A stretch of 12,936 bases of DNA from NCBI GenBank assembly GCA_964456525.1, contig CAYWAP010000044.1, positions 1 through 12,936 of the forward strand. Direction: 5' to 3'. Source of the stretch: Onthomonas sp964456525 (GTDB lineage: Bacteria; Bacillota; Clostridia; Oscillospirales; Oscillospiraceae). The position numbers were made by a program, and so were the translations under genes. A model generated the notes under the pieces. The model had not been told where the DNA came from, searched no databases, and saw nothing but the letters and a program-made list of their open reading frames with translations. Below, piece by piece: positions 1 through 7,327 of this stretch (positions are counted from its first letter, which is position 1; every line of letters begins with the position of its first letter).

Positions 1-113
1 CCTTTTTCCCATTTATTAACCGCAGGAGCAGTGACGCCCAAATAATTTGCAACTTGTTCTTGTGTAAAACTTTTAGCTAAGCGGCGTTCGCGAATCCTCT
101 CATGTATTTTCAT
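1..113 (-). CDS. XRE-family helix-turn-helix regulator, N-terminal part (runs off window)
   Basis: Only the first 37 codons are present; the 3' part lies beyond the left edge. The start is the ATG at 113-111, preceded by a GGGAG ribosome binding site about 10 nt upstream. The visible peptide opens MKIHERIRERR and continues through FTQEQVANYLGV and TAPAVNKWEKG, a textbook Cro/C1-type (XRE) DNA-binding fold: the TQEQVA helix, the turn at LGV, and the recognition helix ending in NKWEKG. It therefore most likely binds DNA as a repressor or regulator. The C-terminal sensor or dimerisation domain is not visible, so target and ligand cannot be named. The piece is about 41% GC by hand count, lower than the GC-rich birA next to it. 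It lies downstream of birA on the same strand, 164 bp away, and probably has its own promoter. Confidence 0.85.
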   Translation of the reverse strand, partial: MKIHERIRERRLAKSFTQEQVANYLGVTAPAVNKWEK

Positions 114-149
114 ATATTTCGATCTCCCTTGCAGTTCATCTCTATCATC

Positions 150-187
150 ATTGTAGCAATAGGAACGGTACTTTTCTATTGACCGTT
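150..187 (-). promoter_or_regulatory. Candidate promoter and operator of the XRE gene
   Basis: Read on the minus strand, TAGAAA (178-173) and TACAAT (155-150) are separated by 17 bp and sit upstream of the XRE start; the -10 matches 5 of 6 consensus bases, the -35 only 4 of 6. A perfect dyad, AACGGT (164-169) with ACCGTT (182-187) and a 12-nt spacer, straddles the -35, and a smaller dyad ATTG-TAG-CAAT (150-160) covers the -10. Dyads placed over a promoter suit autoregulation by the XRE protein. The promoter match is modest and the operator role is inference. Confidence 0.4.
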
Positions 188-277
188 TTTTAACTTTTAA
201 GGGAAAAATTTAACTGTGATTCAACGGATTCTTTTTTGAATATCAGCTTTGCTGCCCGCGCCCCCGGCCCTGCACAC

Positions 278-1276
278 TTAACCATCCACGTATCCCCAAA
301 GGCCGCGGACGCTGACCTCACCTGAGCAGATTTTCTCCAAGTGGCCGTCTGGGTGACGGACAATCAGTCCAAAATCGTCGTCAATGCCCTCGGCGAAGGC
401 TTCGTCCACCGCGCCGTCTGCCCGGAGGAGCTTCACATCCCGGCCCACCGTCAGGCAGGCGCTGCGGTAGCGCTCCAGATAGTCGCCGCCGCCCCGGAGC
501 CAGTCGCGATACATGCGATCCAGGGCGTTGATGAGTTCTGCCGCCAAACGTCCCCGGTGAACCCTCTGCCCGGCCACCATTGCCAGGGAACCGGCAATGG
601 TGCGGATGTCCTCCGGGAAGTCGTCCTCCTGCTGGTTCACGTTGACGCCGATGCCGGTGACAATGGATTGCAGCAGGCCGCTCTCGCCCTCTATGGACAT
701 TTCTGTCAAAATTCCACATACTTTTTTGCCACCCAGCACAATGTCGTTGGTCCACTTGATGCCGGGTTTCAGCCCCGTTGCCGCCTCGATTCCCTCGCAG
801 ATGGCCACTGCGACATAGGCGGTGAAGTCCAGCGCCTCCGCCGGGGACCGGTTGGGGCGCACAAGGGCGCTCATATAGATGCCAGTGTCCTTCGGGGACT
901 GGAAGGTGCGCCCCCGGCGTCCGCGCCCGCCGGTCTGCTCGTTGGCCACCACGACGGCGCCGTCCGAAACGCTGGCAGCATGGCTTTTCAGGTAATTATT
1001 GGTGGAGTCAATGGTCTGAAACACCTGCAGATCCCGGCCCACAAGATCTGTGTGGAGCCAGGGGCGGATTTCCCCCTCCGTCAGGCGGTCGGGGGAGGCA
1101 ACCAGCCGGTAGCCCCGTTTGGGCGCGGCGTCAATTTGATATCCATCCTGACGCAAGCGGTTCACCGCCTTGGAGATGGCGGTGCGGCTGATGCCGAGGG
1201 ATTGACTCATCACTTCTCCGGAGAGCCCCGATTCCCCCGATTGCCGCAGCATGGACAGAACTTTCTGTTTACTCAT
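278..1276 (-). CDS. birA: Bifunctional biotin-[acetyl-CoA carboxylase] ligase and biotin operon repressor
   Basis: This 332-residue class II biotin protein ligase makes biotinyl-5'-AMP and transfers biotin to a lysine of carrier proteins such as acetyl-CoA carboxylase BCCP; family members of this type also repress biotin genes. Residues 1-60 form a winged helix-turn-helix (GLSGEVMSQSLGISRTAISK, then the wing PKRGYRL). The catalytic domain carries the biotinyl-AMP loop TGGRGRRGR (115-123), the KWTND motif (174-178; many homologues have KWPND) and GGKKVCGILTE with its conserved lysine (182-192). An SH3-like C-terminal domain ends with CSGEVSVRG. The ATG at 1276 follows an AAGGAAG ribosome binding site about 11 nt upstream. 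It lies 18 bp downstream of tsaD, so it is probably the last gene of that unit. I see no strong terminator after it and no biotin operator in the window. Confidence 0.95.
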   Translation of the reverse strand: MSKQKVLSMLRQSGESGLSGEVMSQSLGISRTAISKAVNRLRQDGYQIDAAPKRGYRLVASPDRLTEGEIRPWLHTDLVGRDLQVFQTIDSTNNYLKSHAASVSDGAVVVANEQTGGRGRRGRTFQSPKDTGIYMSALVRPNRSPAEALDFTAYVAVAICEGIEAATGLKPGIKWTNDIVLGGKKVCGILTEMSIEGESGLLQSIVTGIGVNVNQQEDDFPEDIRTIAGSLAMVAGQRVHRGRLAAELINALDRMYRDWLRGGGDYLERYRSACLTVGRDVKLLRADGAVDEAFAEGIDDDFGLIVRHPDGHLEKICSGEVSVRGLWGYVDG

Positions 1277-1294
1277 AACAGGGGGCGCTTCCTT

Positions 1295-2302
1295 TCACAA
1301 TCCGATGTCCATATTTGCGTAACCGTTCAAATCCATTCCGGCGCGCCGCCCGGCCAGGTATTCGTAATAGCCCTGGCAGCCAATCATGGAGCCGTTATCC
1401 CCGCAAAGAGAGAGTTCTGGCAGAAAAAGCCGGTCGCCGCTCTGTTCGCAGGCCCGTTCCAGGTCCCGGCGGATGGTGGAGTTGGCCGCCACACCCCCTG
1501 CCGCCGCCACTTTGCCGTAACCCAGGGCCTTTGCGGCGGCCATGGTTCGCGGCACCAGCTCATCCGACACCGCCTGGGCAAAGCTGGCGGCAAATGAAGG
1601 CAGCTCCAGCGCTTCCCCTTTCTGCTGGGCGTTGTGAATCAGGTTCAGCGCGGCGGTTTTCAGGCCGGAGAACGACATATCCAGGGGCGCGCCGCTGACG
1701 CTGGAGCGGGGAAGGGGATATCGAGCGGGGTCTCCCCCCTGACTCAGACGGTCCATCGGGCCGCCCCCCGGATACCCGATTCCCAACACACGGGCCACTT
1801 TGTCAAAGCATTCTCCGGCTGCGTCGTCCCGGGTGGCGCCCAGCAGGTGAAACTCGGTATAGTCCCGAACGTCCACGATTAACGTATTTCCGCCGGAGAC
1901 GCACAGGCACAGGAAAGGCGGCTCCAGATCGGGGTGGGTGATGTAGTTGGCGGCAATGTGTCCCCGGACATGGTGTACCGGAATCAGGGGGACACCCAGG
2001 CCATAGGACAGGCCCTTGGCGAAATTGACACCCACCAGCACGGCCCCAATCAGCCCGGGGGCATAGGTACAGGCCACGGCGTCAATCTCGCTGCGGGTAA
2101 TGCCCGCCTCTGCAATGGCCTGATCCGTCAGGGCATAAATGGCTTCCAGATGCTTTCGGGAGGCGATTTCCGGCACGACGCCGCCGTAAATAGTGTGCAT
2201 GTCAATTTGGGATGCAATGGCATCGGACAGGACGGTTCGGCCATCCCGAACCACGGCCACCGCCGTTTCGTCGCAGGAGGTTTCAACAGCAAGTATAATC
2301 AA
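1295..2302 (-). CDS. tsaD: tRNA N6-adenosine threonylcarbamoyltransferase TsaD
   Basis: TsaD (Kae1/YgjD family, 335 residues, normal length) transfers threonylcarbamoyl from its AMP adduct to A37 of ANN-decoding tRNAs, giving t6A in the cytoplasm. In bacteria it works with TsaB and TsaE. Visible hallmarks: the N-terminal ETSCDET (7-13), the metal-binding HHVRGH (H111, H115) with its third ligand D302 in CGDNGSMIG, the glycine-rich SGGNT (136-140), the block DDAAGECFDKVARVLG (159-174), FSGLKTA (211-217) and GGVAAN (269-274). The start codon is TTG at 2302, preceded by GGGAGTG; it overlaps the rimI stop as TTGA, so the two genes are probably translationally coupled. TsaB and TsaE, often neighbours of rimI-tsaD, are not in the window and must lie elsewhere. 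Confidence 0.96.
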   Translation of the reverse strand: MIILAVETSCDETAVAVVRDGRTVLSDAIASQIDMHTIYGGVVPEIASRKHLEAIYALTDQAIAEAGITRSEIDAVACTYAPGLIGAVLVGVNFAKGLSYGLGVPLIPVHHVRGHIAANYITHPDLEPPFLCLCVSGGNTLIVDVRDYTEFHLLGATRDDAAGECFDKVARVLGIGYPGGGPMDRLSQGGDPARYPLPRSSVSGAPLDMSFSGLKTAALNLIHNAQQKGEALELPSFAASFAQAVSDELVPRTMAAAKALGYGKVAAAGGVAANSTIRRDLERACEQSGDRLFLPELSLCGDNGSMIGCQGYYEYLAGRRAGMDLNGYANMDIGL

Positions 2303-2817
2303 GTGTTTTCACTCCCGTCTGTATTGGATTCAAAGGTGCAAGTCATGAGGATGGCGTCCTCTTTCGGGTTGTCGTAATAGTCTTTTCGGCGGCCCACTTG
2401 GGCAAAGCCGTGCTTCATGTAGAGCTGCTTGGCCGGGGTGTTGGATGCGCGGACCTCCAGCGTGATAAACGCCAGTTGATGGGCCCTGGCAAAGCGGAGA
2501 AATACCTCCAGAAGCTGGGAAGCGATGCCCTGCCGGCGGTACTCCTGCCGGACCGCTACATTGTTGATGTAGCCCTCGCCTGCTACGACGGTAATTCCGG
2601 CATAACCCATGACCACGCCGTTTTCTCCCAGGGCACAGATGTAGGAAGTCAGCATATCATCCAGCGCGTCCTGAAGCATCGGCAGGGTCCAGGGGTGGGA
2701 AAAATTCTGTTTTTCAATTTCTGCCACCTGGACGGCCAGCTCCCGATCCATGGGAACCAGCCGGTATGCTACGGGCTCTTTTTTCGCAATGGTGGCGTTG
2801 TAGGGTACAAAATTCAT
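2299..2817 (-). CDS. rimI: GNAT N-acetyltransferase, RimI-like (ribosomal protein S18 N-alpha-acetyltransferase)
   Basis: This is a 172-residue Gcn5-related acetyltransferase. RimI acetylates the N-terminal alanine of ribosomal protein S18 using acetyl-CoA, although homologues can have wider targets. The acetyl-CoA motif is VRQEYRRQGIASQLL (89-103, containing the R/Q-x-x-G-x-A loop), followed by LEVRASNTPAKQLYMKHGF (120-138) and the RimI-typical RRKDYYDNPKEDAILM near the C-terminus. About 18 residues precede the fold, which makes it longer than E. coli RimI (148). I chose the ATG at 2817 because a GAGGAG ribosome binding site lies 7-8 nt upstream; a TTG at 2838 would place that site inside the gene. 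The overlap with tsaD supports the RimI assignment, since rimI and tsaD are frequent partners. Confidence 0.9.
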   Translation of the reverse strand: MNFVPYNATIAKKEPVAYRLVPMDRELAVQVAEIEKQNFSHPWTLPMLQDALDDMLTSYICALGENGVVMGYAGITVVAGEGYINNVAVRQEYRRQGIASQLLEVFLRFARAHQLAFITLEVRASNTPAKQLYMKHGFAQVGRRKDYYDNPKEDAILMTCTFESNTDGSENT

Positions 2818-2845
2818 AATTGGCTCCTCAAATCGCAAATAAAGT

Positions 2846-2864
2846 CTTTCACGTGGGATGAAAG
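2846..2864 (-). other. Short inverted repeat in the polA-rimI spacer
   Basis: CTTTCA and TGAAAG form a perfect 6-bp stem around a 7-nt spacer, followed on the minus strand by ACTTTATTT and, 20 nt on, the rimI ribosome binding site. The stem is AT-rich and weak. It might slightly attenuate or process the message between polA and rimI, but it does not qualify as a convincing terminator. Confidence 0.2.
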
Positions 2865-2904
2865 TGGTGGAGGGAACGAGCGGCCGCTGTGCCCGTCCTC
2901 CCGC

Positions 2905-5562
2905 TTAATGGGCGTCCGACCAGCTGTGTCCCACCTTGGCCTCTGCGATGAGAGGGACGCGCAGTTGGATGACGTTTTCCATCTCCTCCTCCAGCAGCTT
3001 GGCGACGGCTTCCCCCTCCGACTCCGGACATTCAACGATCAGCTCGTCGTGAACCTGAAGCACCAGACGGCCCTGAAAGCCCTCCCGGATCAGGCGCTCC
3101 TGCACCCGGATCATGGCCAGCTTGATAATGTCGGCGGCAGTGCCCTGAATGGGCATGTTCATGGCCATGCGCTCGCCAGAGGTCCGAACGGCGTATTTGC
3201 TGCTCTTCAATTCGGGCAGCCAGCGGCGGCGGCCCATCAGGGTGGAGACGTAGCCATCCTCTTTGGCCTGCTCCACCACCTGTTTCTGATAGGCCCGGAT
3301 GCCGGGGTAACGGGCGAAATACCGCTCCATATAGGCCTTGGCCTCCGGGCGGCTGACCCCAATATCCTGCGCCAGGGAGAACTCGGAAATGCCATAAACG
3401 ATGCCGAAGTTCACCGCCTTACAGGAGGAACGCATTTGTTTGGTCACCATTTCAATGGGGACGCCGAAAATCTGGGAGGCGGTCAGGGCGTGAATATCCG
3501 CACCGGACTGGAAGCCCGCAATCATATTCTCATCGCCGGCGATGTGGGCCAACAGCCGCAATTCGATCTGGGAGTAGTCGGCGTCCACCAGCACGTTTCC
3601 CGGGCCGGCGATGAACATTTTTCGCATCTGCGCACCCAGTTCGGTGCGGACCGGGATATTTTGCAGGTTTGGCTCCGCCGAGGAAAGACGCCCTGTGGCG
3701 GTGACCGTGTTTTGGAAGCTGGTGTGAATCCGGCCGTCTGGCCCGATGACTTTGCTCAGGCCGTCCACATAGGTGGATTTCAGCTTGGTCAGCTTACGGT
3801 ACTCCAGAATCCGCGCCACAATGGGGTGATGGCCGCTGAGTTTTTCCAACACCTCCGCGTTGGTGGAGTAGCCCCGCTTGGTCTTTTTATAGGCGGGAAG
3901 CCCCAGTTTTTCAAAGAGAATGTGGCCCAGCTGCTGGGTGGAATTGATGTTGAATTCCTCGCCCGCGTAGGCGAAGATGTCCTTCTGGGCGAGGGCAATG
4001 CCCTCCGCCAGCATGGCGCCAAATTCGCGCAGCGCGTCCTGGTCAATCCGAAAACCGGCCTGTTCCATCTCCGCCAGCACCGGGCACAGGGGCAGATCGA
4101 CCTGCTGAAACACCTGCATCAGCCCGTATTCCTCCAACTGGGGGGTCAGCTCTTCCCGCAGAGCCTCAATGAGGGAGGTGGACTCGTACCAGGCTACCCG
4201 GGCCTTTTGGCCCTCTAGCAGGGCCTTGTAATCGTCCTGCTGCTTGAGATGGGTGTTTGCCTCCATGTCCTTTTGGAAATAGTGCATGGCCAGCTTATCC
4301 AGATCATAGCTGCCCGCAGCTGGTTCCAGCAGATAGGCGGCGATGGCTGTGTCAAAGACAAAACCCTCTGTGGGAAGGCCCCGCTCCAACAGGGAGCGGC
4401 ACAGCTCCTTGACGCAGTGCGCGTTTTTCTTCACCTTATCCGAGAACAGATGGCGGAGAACCTCATCATAATCTCCCGTATAGCGGTCCCTCCGGATGTC
4501 GTAGAGCCATTCGGTTTCCCCCTCCTCCACGCTGACGGCGACGCCGCTCAAATCGGGTAAGGGCAACACGGTGACGCATTCCGCGCTCTCCCACTTGTCA
4601 TAGATCAGCTCCATCTGAAGGGAGGACACCACCTCTACGAGTTCCACCTGTGAGGACGGTTCCTCCTGCTGGGGCAAAACCTCCTCCGTAGAGGGGCGCA
4701 GGTCAAATTTATCGATCATTTTGGAAAATTCCAGTTTTAAAAACAGGTCATACAGCTCCGCTTTCTTAATGTCCTGGCGGCGGTTATCCGCCGGGTCGAA
4801 ATCTATGGGCGCGTCGCAGCGGATGGTGGCCAGATCATAGCTCAGTTTGGCGTCCTCCCGCCCCTCGTCCAGCTTTTTGCGCTGGGCTGGCTTCAGGGGG
4901 ATGTCGCCAAAGTGTTCGTAAATCTCCTCCACAGAGCCGTAGTTCTGAATCAGCATTTTGGCGGTCTTTTCTCCAATGCCCTTCACCCCCGGGTAGTTGT
5001 CAGAGCTGTCCCCCATCAGGGCCTTCAGGTCGATGAGGTTCTTTGGCGCAAAGCCGTACTCCGCCTGAAACACCGCCGGGGTGACGTCTTTGGCGTCCGT
5101 TTGGCCCTTGCGGGAGGTGATGAGTTTGACGGTGGTCTGGTCGGTCACCAGTTGGAGGGAATCCTTGTCCCCGGTGACGATGACGCAGGTCCAGCCCGCC
5201 CCCTCGCAGGTTCGGGAAATGGTGCCGATCAGGTCGTCGGCCTCCCAGCCGTCCAGTTCATAGCGGGGGATGCGCATGGCGTCCAGAACCTCTTTGAGAA
5301 TGGGCATCTGCTGAGCCAGCTCCTCCGGCATACCGTGGCGATTGGCTTTGTACTGGTCATAGATCTGATGGCGGAAGGTGGGGGCCTTGCGGTCAAAGGT
5401 GACGCACAGGCTGTCCGGCTGTTCCTCGTCCAGTAACTTGGTCAGAATGTTCAGAAATCCAAAAATCGCGTTGGTGTAAAGGCCGTCCCGGGTCGTCAGG
5501 GGTTTGACGCCGTAAAAGGCGCGGTTGACAAGGGAGTTGCCGTCAAGAACCATCAGTTTCAT
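2905..5562 (-). CDS. polA: DNA polymerase I
   Basis: Family A polymerase of 885 residues for Okazaki fragment maturation and gap repair. The N-terminal 5'-3' exonuclease (about 1-290) has LDGNSLVNRAFYG, the acidic EADD (107-110), GDKDSLQLV (131-139) and GDSSDN plus the helix-hairpin-helix VKGIGEKT (184-200). The middle region (about 315-470) is a proofreading-type fold without its carboxylates: the DxE of motif I is absent around 328-345, the N-x-x-x-D motif II reads NAHCVK (370-375), and motif III has YESTS where YxxxD is expected. This resembles Bacillus enzymes that lack 3'-5' exonuclease activity. The polymerase domain has motif A VDADYSQIELRLL (659-671), O-helix RSSCKAVNFGIVYG (711-724) with F719, and motif C VHDE (837-840). 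The ATG at 5562 follows AGGAGA by 9 nt. It lies 45 bp after cls, with no terminator between them. Confidence 0.98.
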   Translation of the reverse strand: MKLMVLDGNSLVNRAFYGVKPLTTRDGLYTNAIFGFLNILTKLLDEEQPDSLCVTFDRKAPTFRHQIYDQYKANRHGMPEELAQQMPILKEVLDAMRIPRYELDGWEADDLIGTISRTCEGAGWTCVIVTGDKDSLQLVTDQTTVKLITSRKGQTDAKDVTPAVFQAEYGFAPKNLIDLKALMGDSSDNYPGVKGIGEKTAKMLIQNYGSVEEIYEHFGDIPLKPAQRKKLDEGREDAKLSYDLATIRCDAPIDFDPADNRRQDIKKAELYDLFLKLEFSKMIDKFDLRPSTEEVLPQQEEPSSQVELVEVVSSLQMELIYDKWESAECVTVLPLPDLSGVAVSVEEGETEWLYDIRRDRYTGDYDEVLRHLFSDKVKKNAHCVKELCRSLLERGLPTEGFVFDTAIAAYLLEPAAGSYDLDKLAMHYFQKDMEANTHLKQQDDYKALLEGQKARVAWYESTSLIEALREELTPQLEEYGLMQVFQQVDLPLCPVLAEMEQAGFRIDQDALREFGAMLAEGIALAQKDIFAYAGEEFNINSTQQLGHILFEKLGLPAYKKTKRGYSTNAEVLEKLSGHHPIVARILEYRKLTKLKSTYVDGLSKVIGPDGRIHTSFQNTVTATGRLSSAEPNLQNIPVRTELGAQMRKMFIAGPGNVLVDADYSQIELRLLAHIAGDENMIAGFQSGADIHALTASQIFGVPIEMVTKQMRSSCKAVNFGIVYGISEFSLAQDIGVSRPEAKAYMERYFARYPGIRAYQKQVVEQAKEDGYVSTLMGRRRWLPELKSSKYAVRTSGERMAMNMPIQGTAADIIKLAMIRVQERLIREGFQGRLVLQVHDELIVECPESEGEAVAKLLEEEMENVIQLRVPLIAEAKVGHSWSDAH

Positions 5563-5607
5563 ATCATCATTCTCCTTTGGAATGGAACGCAGGGGGAGAG
5601 ACGCCCC

Positions 5608-7215
5608 TCACAGCAGGGGCGCGAGAATGCGCAGGATGGATCGATAGAGCTGCTTCAGCGCGCCGATCGGGCGGCTGGCCTCCTCCAGATGAACCTCCTG
5701 ACAAACCTCCAGCGTCTGGAGAAAATCGTCGCGCACAGCCTGAATGGCGCTGCTTCGATACATCCAGACACCGTCTTCAAAATGCAGGTACAAGCTGCGG
5801 TAATCCAGATTAATGGTGCCCACCACGCCGTATTCATCGTCCACCGCAAAGGTTTTGGCGTGAATAAAGCCCGGGGTATATTCGTAAATGCGGACACCCG
5901 CCTCCAGAAGGGGCCGGTAATTTGCCCGCGTCAGCTCAAACACATAGCGCTTGTCCGGGATATGGGGGGTGATGATACGCACATCTACGCCGCTGAGGGC
6001 GGCCCGGCAAAAGGCGTTCATCATCGCGTCGTCCAGAACCAGGTAGGGCGTCGTCACATAGAGATAGCGTTTGGCGTGGTTGATGAGGTTCATATACACG
6101 CCCACGCCCACCGGTTCCTCCGCCAAAGGACTGGCGTCATAGGGCTGCACGATGCCGTCCGAGGGGATGTGCTCCATCCACCCCCCTGTGGGGAGGAAGG
6201 TCTCAAAATTCTCATCCACCCCAGTGGCAAAGTCCCACATGGACAGGAACATAATGACAAAATTCTGAACCGCGGCCCCCTCCAGCAAAATGCCGGTATC
6301 CTTCCAGTGGCCGAAGCGCTCCCACTGGTTGATATATTCATCTGAGAGGTTCAAACCGCCGGTGAAGCCCACCTTGCCGTCAATGATGCACAGCTTCCGG
6401 TGGTCCCGGTTATTCAGGCGCAGATTCACCACCGGCACAAAGGGGTTAAAGACCGCGCAGGCAATCCCCCGGGCCTCCAGGGTTTTGGCGTAGCGCTTGG
6501 GAAGGGTGAACAGGCATCCGATGTCGTCATAGAGGACCCGCACATCCACACCGGCCTTCGCCTTTTCCTCCAGAAGGTCCAAAACGGTGTTCCACATGAC
6601 CCCTTCTTTTAAGATGAAGTACTCCAGAAAGATATAACGCTCCGCCTTTTGCAGTTCCTCCAGCATGCGGCGGAAGTAGATCTCCCCCGTGGGCAGATAT
6701 TCCGTCCGGGTGTGTACATAGGGCGGGCAGTTGCTGGTGCGCAGCAGATAGCGGGCCTGGTTGCCCGCCGACACGTGGGCGCGGCTCAGGCCGTTGACCA
6801 TCTGCTCGTTTTCTTTCTGCCGCTGGGGGATTAATTCGGCAATTCGGGCCAGACGCTTTCGCTCCCGACGGGTGATCCGGCTGCCGCCGAAGAAGACGTA
6901 AAACAGGCTGCCGAACACCGGCATGGCCATGATTGCCAGAAGCCAACCGGTGCGGTAATCCGGGTGGCTGCGCTTGGAGGCAATGCCCAGCACCACAAAG
7001 ATGGACAAGACGCCCAGCGCAAGATAAATATGCACAAAATACCGCTGGAAAAAGAGCAGAACCAGCACATAGAATGCCAGTTGGATTCCCAGCATAATCA
7101 GACCCAGACTCAGCCGGTGGGTCAGGATTTTGGCAATCCGCTTAAAGACGCTTTCTTTGGGACGTTGGAGTTTTTCTTTTGTCGCTTGAAGGTGTTGATT
7201 CAGTTTTTCATTCAT
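5608..7215 (-). CDS. cls: Cardiolipin synthase (phospholipase D family)
   Basis: This 535-residue membrane enzyme joins two phosphatidylglycerol molecules into cardiolipin and glycerol. A basic cytoplasmic start (1-34) is followed by hydrophobic stretches at about 35-56, 59-79 and 91-110. Then come two phospholipase D motifs: HRKLCIID (H272, K274, D279) with downstream GGLNLSDEY, and HAKTFAVD (H452, K454, D459) with downstream GTINLDYRSL. Both HxKx4D sites are intact, so the protein should be active. The start is ATG at 7215 with a weak GGAAA ribosome binding site 6-7 nt upstream, implying modest translation. It is flanked by two DNA polymerase genes, an unusual neighbourhood for a lipid enzyme. 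Which Cls subfamily it belongs to cannot be decided by eye, and related phosphatidyltransferase activity is possible. Confidence 0.93.
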   Translation of the reverse strand: MNEKLNQHLQATKEKLQRPKESVFKRIAKILTHRLSLGLIMLGIQLAFYVLVLLFFQRYFVHIYLALGVLSIFVVLGIASKRSHPDYRTGWLLAIMAMPVFGSLFYVFFGGSRITRRERKRLARIAELIPQRQKENEQMVNGLSRAHVSAGNQARYLLRTSNCPPYVHTRTEYLPTGEIYFRRMLEELQKAERYIFLEYFILKEGVMWNTVLDLLEEKAKAGVDVRVLYDDIGCLFTLPKRYAKTLEARGIACAVFNPFVPVVNLRLNNRDHRKLCIIDGKVGFTGGLNLSDEYINQWERFGHWKDTGILLEGAAVQNFVIMFLSMWDFATGVDENFETFLPTGGWMEHIPSDGIVQPYDASPLAEEPVGVGVYMNLINHAKRYLYVTTPYLVLDDAMMNAFCRAALSGVDVRIITPHIPDKRYVFELTRANYRPLLEAGVRIYEYTPGFIHAKTFAVDDEYGVVGTINLDYRSLYLHFEDGVWMYRSSAIQAVRDDFLQTLEVCQEVHLEEASRPIGALKQLYRSILRILAPLL

Positions 7216-7247
7216 AAGTTTTCCATGTCGATCTCAGATGTGGGGGA

Positions 7248-7300
7248 AAAGAGGTTTGAAAGGCCCTTCCCGGCTGTTTCCGGGCGGCGCTGGCCTCTTT
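7248..7300 (-). other. Nested inverted repeats in the dnaE-cls spacer
   Basis: The 112-bp spacer holds three pairings around one centre: AAAGAGG (7248-7254) with CCTCTTT (7294-7300), AGGCC (7261-7265) with GGCCT (7292-7296), and CCCGG (7269-7273) with CCGGG (7280-7284) around a 6-nt loop. The first two compete for 7294-7296. In the transcript the structure ends with UCUUUU then C residues, not a proper U tract, so it may be a weak terminator, a processing site or a stabiliser of the dnaE message. A poor promoter-like pair with a 19-bp gap near the end of dnaE could serve cls but is too weak to call. Confidence 0.35.
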
Positions 7301-7327
7301 GGAAACGGCTGTGGGCATAAGTTATTT

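Noticed and set aside
244..277. Possible birA terminator (CAGC-TTT-GCTG) downstream of the stop
   Set aside because: The stem is only 4 bp and no T-run follows in the birA direction.
341..4218. Long plus-strand open frames opposite birA, tsaD, rimI and polA (up to about 600 codons)
   Set aside because: They mirror minus-strand genes with clear catalytic motifs, show no recognisable domains and arise from GC-rich codon bias that removes stops on the opposite strand.
5563..5607. Short GGGG/CCCC inverted repeat in the cls-polA spacer
   Set aside because: Four base pairs in a GC-rich spacer are expected by chance, and no U tract follows.
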